Below are positions 62,036-64,000 of a stretch of 64,000 nt of DNA, one piece after another. Each line of letters opens with the position of its first letter. Position 1 is the stretch's first letter. A program made the position numbers and the translations under genes. The notes beneath the pieces were generated by a model. It did not search any database. It saw only the letters and a list, made by a program, of their open reading frames with translations, and was not told the origin of the DNA. The stretch is from Firm-13 sp964579245 (lineage in GTDB: Bacteria > Bacillota > Clostridia > Saccharofermentanales > Saccharofermentanaceae): the NCBI GenBank assembly GCA_964579245.1, contig CAZOFY010000003.1, forward strand, positions 1 to 64,000. Reading direction: 5' to 3'.

Positions 62036-62713
62036 TCAAGTCGTCGCATTTTTTATGATTTTGTCGATTTCGTCATCAGAGTCAATTGGTTTTACTTCAA
62101 CCACATGTCCGCGATACGCTCCCTGTACCTCAATGGCGTCCTTCTTCAACGACAAGAAATCCTCAAGACCGGCCAGGTCACGAGTTGTTGTCTGGTAGCA
62201 GGCGGAAGACTTCACGTCGTCCAGAATCAGGTATTGTACACCGACATTTGTCTTCGTCGTCAATCCGCGCAACTCGTCTGCCTTATCCGGTTTTCCGTCA
62301 CGTGTTTCAAAATTAGCGAAATCGATCATGATTTTCTGAAACTGATAGCGAAGGATAATTTTCTTGTTGTTGTAATCGACGGCAACGCGATAGTTGGCAA
62401 TCAGGAACGTATGCGAAAATACAATCACGGTAATGATGAATACGGCAATACAAAGGATGGCAATGATGAGATTCTGTGATGCCGGCAAAAAGAAAAACAC
62501 GGCACCGAAAACGGATAAGGCTGCAAGAACGCCGCAGACCACCCTTCTTCTTGTAATTATGCTTGGATTTGCGGGATAACAGTGGACGGTATCCTTCGGC
62601 AACGTAGCCGGATCCGTCTTAACTCGATCCGCTTTTTTTTGCTGGTCCGTATTTGTGACTTCCTCTTCGTTCTGCGAATTCATTGAAGACAGATCATTCT
62701 CATTCTGGCTCAT
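62036..62713 (-). CDS. Unknown membrane protein with two helices and a PH-like domain
   Basis: A 225-residue protein I cannot assign. Residues 1-55 are polar and acidic. Two transmembrane helices follow (about 58-78 and 83-108). The rest looks like a bacterial PH-like beta domain (YRVAVDYNNKKIILRYQFQK, FANFETRDG). GGGGAGGA precedes the ATG. It follows valS by 22 bases, probably on the same transcript. No catalytic motif is visible. Confidence 0.68.
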   Translation of the reverse strand: MSQNENDLSSMNSQNEEEVTNTDQQKKADRVKTDPATLPKDTVHCYPANPSIITRRRVVCGVLAALSVFGAVFFFLPASQNLIIAILCIAVFIITVIVFSHTFLIANYRVAVDYNNKKIILRYQFQKIMIDFANFETRDGKPDKADELRGLTTKTNVGVQYLILDDVKSSACYQTTTRDLAGLEDFLSLKKDAIEVQGAYRGHVVEVKPIDSDDEIDKIIKNATT

Positions 62714-62735
62714 AAGTTTCCTCCCCGTTTGTCGA

Positions 62736-64000
62736 CTATGCTTTTAGCGCTTCGATACGCGATAGAATATTGGAGAACATCTCCTGATACTTATCACTCT
62801 TTTCGCGCTCTGCCGCTATGACCTTATCCGGTGCCTTCCCGACAAATTCTGCATTGGAAAGCTTTTGCCGGACACGCTCGATTTCCTTCTCCAGATTTAC
62901 TTTCTCTTTCTCCAGACGTTCCTTCTCCTTCTCAATGTCGATCAACTCGCCAAGAGGGATATAAAGCTCACCCCCGCCAAATACAACCGCCACCGCAGTC
63001 GATGGAATTTTCTCCTTAGGCAGGTTCGTGTCAAGCTCGTTGATACCTGATAATCGGTCCAAAAAGCGAATTCCGTTCTCGAAAACATCTTTGATGGAAG
63101 AATCAGCTGTCACTAGGATTGCGCTGGCTTTTTTCGATGGGGCGACGCCCATATTAATTCGAACGTTTCGAATGGCCCGAATCGCATCCATCAGGATTGT
63201 CATTCGGCGTTCCTCTTCCGGAAAAGACCAGTTCCGTGAGGACGTCGGCCAGTCAGAAACCATGATAGAGGCGGCTTTATCGGATTTCACAAGATTCTGA
63301 TAAACTTCCTCTGTGAGAAAAGGCATGAAAGGATGCAACAGCTGCATCGCACGTGCCAACGTCTCATTCAAAACATAACGGGCTATCATGGCCGTCTCAG
63401 GTTCTCCGTCAAACAAGCGAGCCTTGACGATTTCAATATACCAGTCGCAGTACTCCTCCCACAAAAAGCTATAAATCTTTGCCAACGCCACGCCAAATTC
63501 GAATCGGTCGAGATTCGCAGTGACCTCTTCCGTGACCGTATTGAGGCGCGAAAGAATCCACTTATCCTCAACCTGGAAAAGCGACTCATCAACGGAATCA
63601 AAGGACTCATCATCAGCACAATTCATCAATACAAAACGCATGGCATTCCAAATCTTGTTCGAGAAATTTCTGCCTGCCTCGATCTTGTCTTCTTGAAAAC
63701 GCTGATCATTTCCGGGGGCATTACCGGTAACTAATGCATAACGGAGAGCATCAGAACCGTACTTGTCAATCAGGATCAACGGATCAATGCCATTACCTAA
63801 TGATTTACTCATCTTTCTGCCTTGGGCATCGCGAATAATGCCGTGGATCAGAACATAATCAAACGGGGCTTTGTCCATGCACGCCATGCCCGAGAAAATC
63901 ATTCTGGCAACCCAGAAGAATATAATGTCATACGCCGTAACAAGGACGTTGGTCGGGTAGAAATATTGAAGTTCCTCTGTCTTCTCCGGCCAGCCGAGGG
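62736..64000 (-). CDS. valS: Valyl-tRNA synthetase, C-terminal part (cut by window edge)
   Basis: The reading frame stays open to the end of the window, with LGWPEKTEELQYFYPTNV at its edge. GRKMSKSLGNGIDP contains the intact KMSKS loop. The anticodon-binding domain follows, and the C-terminal coiled coil (ILSRIEALKA end, EKERLEKEKVNLEKE inside) is typical of ValRS. The N-terminal catalytic half with the HIGH motif lies beyond position 64000. It charges tRNA-Val and ends 22 bases before the membrane protein gene. Confidence 0.95.
   Translation of the reverse strand, partial: LGWPEKTEELQYFYPTNVLVTAYDIIFFWVARMIFSGMACMDKAPFDYVLIHGIIRDAQGRKMSKSLGNGIDPLILIDKYGSDALRYALVTGNAPGNDQRFQEDKIEAGRNFSNKIWNAMRFVLMNCADDESFDSVDESLFQVEDKWILSRLNTVTEEVTANLDRFEFGVALAKIYSFLWEEYCDWYIEIVKARLFDGEPETAMIARYVLNETLARAMQLLHPFMPFLTEEVYQNLVKSDKAASIMVSDWPTSSRNWSFPEEERRMTILMDAIRAIRNVRINMGVAPSKKASAILVTADSSIKDVFENGIRFLDRLSGINELDTNLPKEKIPSTAVAVVFGGGELYIPLGELIDIEKEKERLEKEKVNLEKEIERVRQKLSNAEFVGKAPDKVIAAEREKSDKYQEMFSNILSRIEALKA

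Noticed and set aside
1..64000. CRISPR array, rRNA, prophage or transposase genes
   Set aside because: None seen on either strand; no regularly spaced direct repeats and no phage or transposase motifs.

Overview
The window looks like a chromosome segment of an anaerobic, Gram-positive Clostridia-type Bacillota, probably from a draft assembly because a run of 100 N interrupts one gene. The signs are a serS T-box leader, a GlgC/GlgD pair, MutS2, BioY, an LTA-synthase-type protein, AGGAGG ribosome-binding sites, a DinR/LexA-type box (GAAC-N4-GTTC) at uvrB, and a four-subunit 2-oxoacid:ferredoxin oxidoreductase. I cannot name the genus. There is no rRNA, prophage, transposase or CRISPR array. The one tRNA is tRNA-Leu(GAG), with a consensus promoter and its own terminator.

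Layout. 1-1000: tRNA-Leu and a small predicted envelope protein. 1200-10800: a minus-strand glycogen operon, glgB-glgC-glgD-glgA-GH13, ending in a zinc-ribbon membrane protein. 10880-14210: the ferredoxin-linked 2-oxoacid oxidoreductase operon, then bioY. 14270-15860: T-box-controlled serS. 15880-20090: a possible MITE-like repeat, then an SPFH/zinc-ribbon protein (gapped), two tandem paralogous membrane proteins with duplicated promoters, and a P-loop ATPase. 20230-21740: an orphan OadG-like mini-protein and apgM. 21740-31900: mutS2, pgsA, pfkA, dnaE and uvrB. 32070-36050: ilvE, a Gfo/Idh oxidoreductase, an AGE/cellobiose 2-epimerase and a small unknown protein. 36150-40000: an M28-peptidase-like lipoprotein, a 3-dehydroquinate-synthase-like protein and a PBP5/S11-like protein. 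40080-45150: gltX, glnS and an LTA-synthase-like sulfatase-fold protein. 45130-50800: galM, ppk, ppx and an acyl-CoA thioesterase. 50920-57390: a branched-chain amino-acid operon, leuC-leuD-leuB-ilvD-ilvB. 57590-64000: an ABC-F ATPase, a polysaccharide deacetylase, fba, an unknown membrane protein and the C-terminal part of valS.

Functionally this is mostly central metabolism (glycogen, glycolysis via pfkA, fba and apgM, branched-chain amino acids, polyphosphate), tRNA charging (Ser, Glu, Gln, Val) and DNA repair or replication. Two places look least like textbook. At 36148-40000, three neighbouring genes encode enzyme-family proteins in which expected catalytic residues are missing; two of them overlap translationally and the third is divergent. 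At 16034-20089, an SPFH/zinc-ribbon module contains a tandem duplication. There the promoter-flanking AATAGC boxes are conserved in both copies, while one copy has lost its zinc ribbon.
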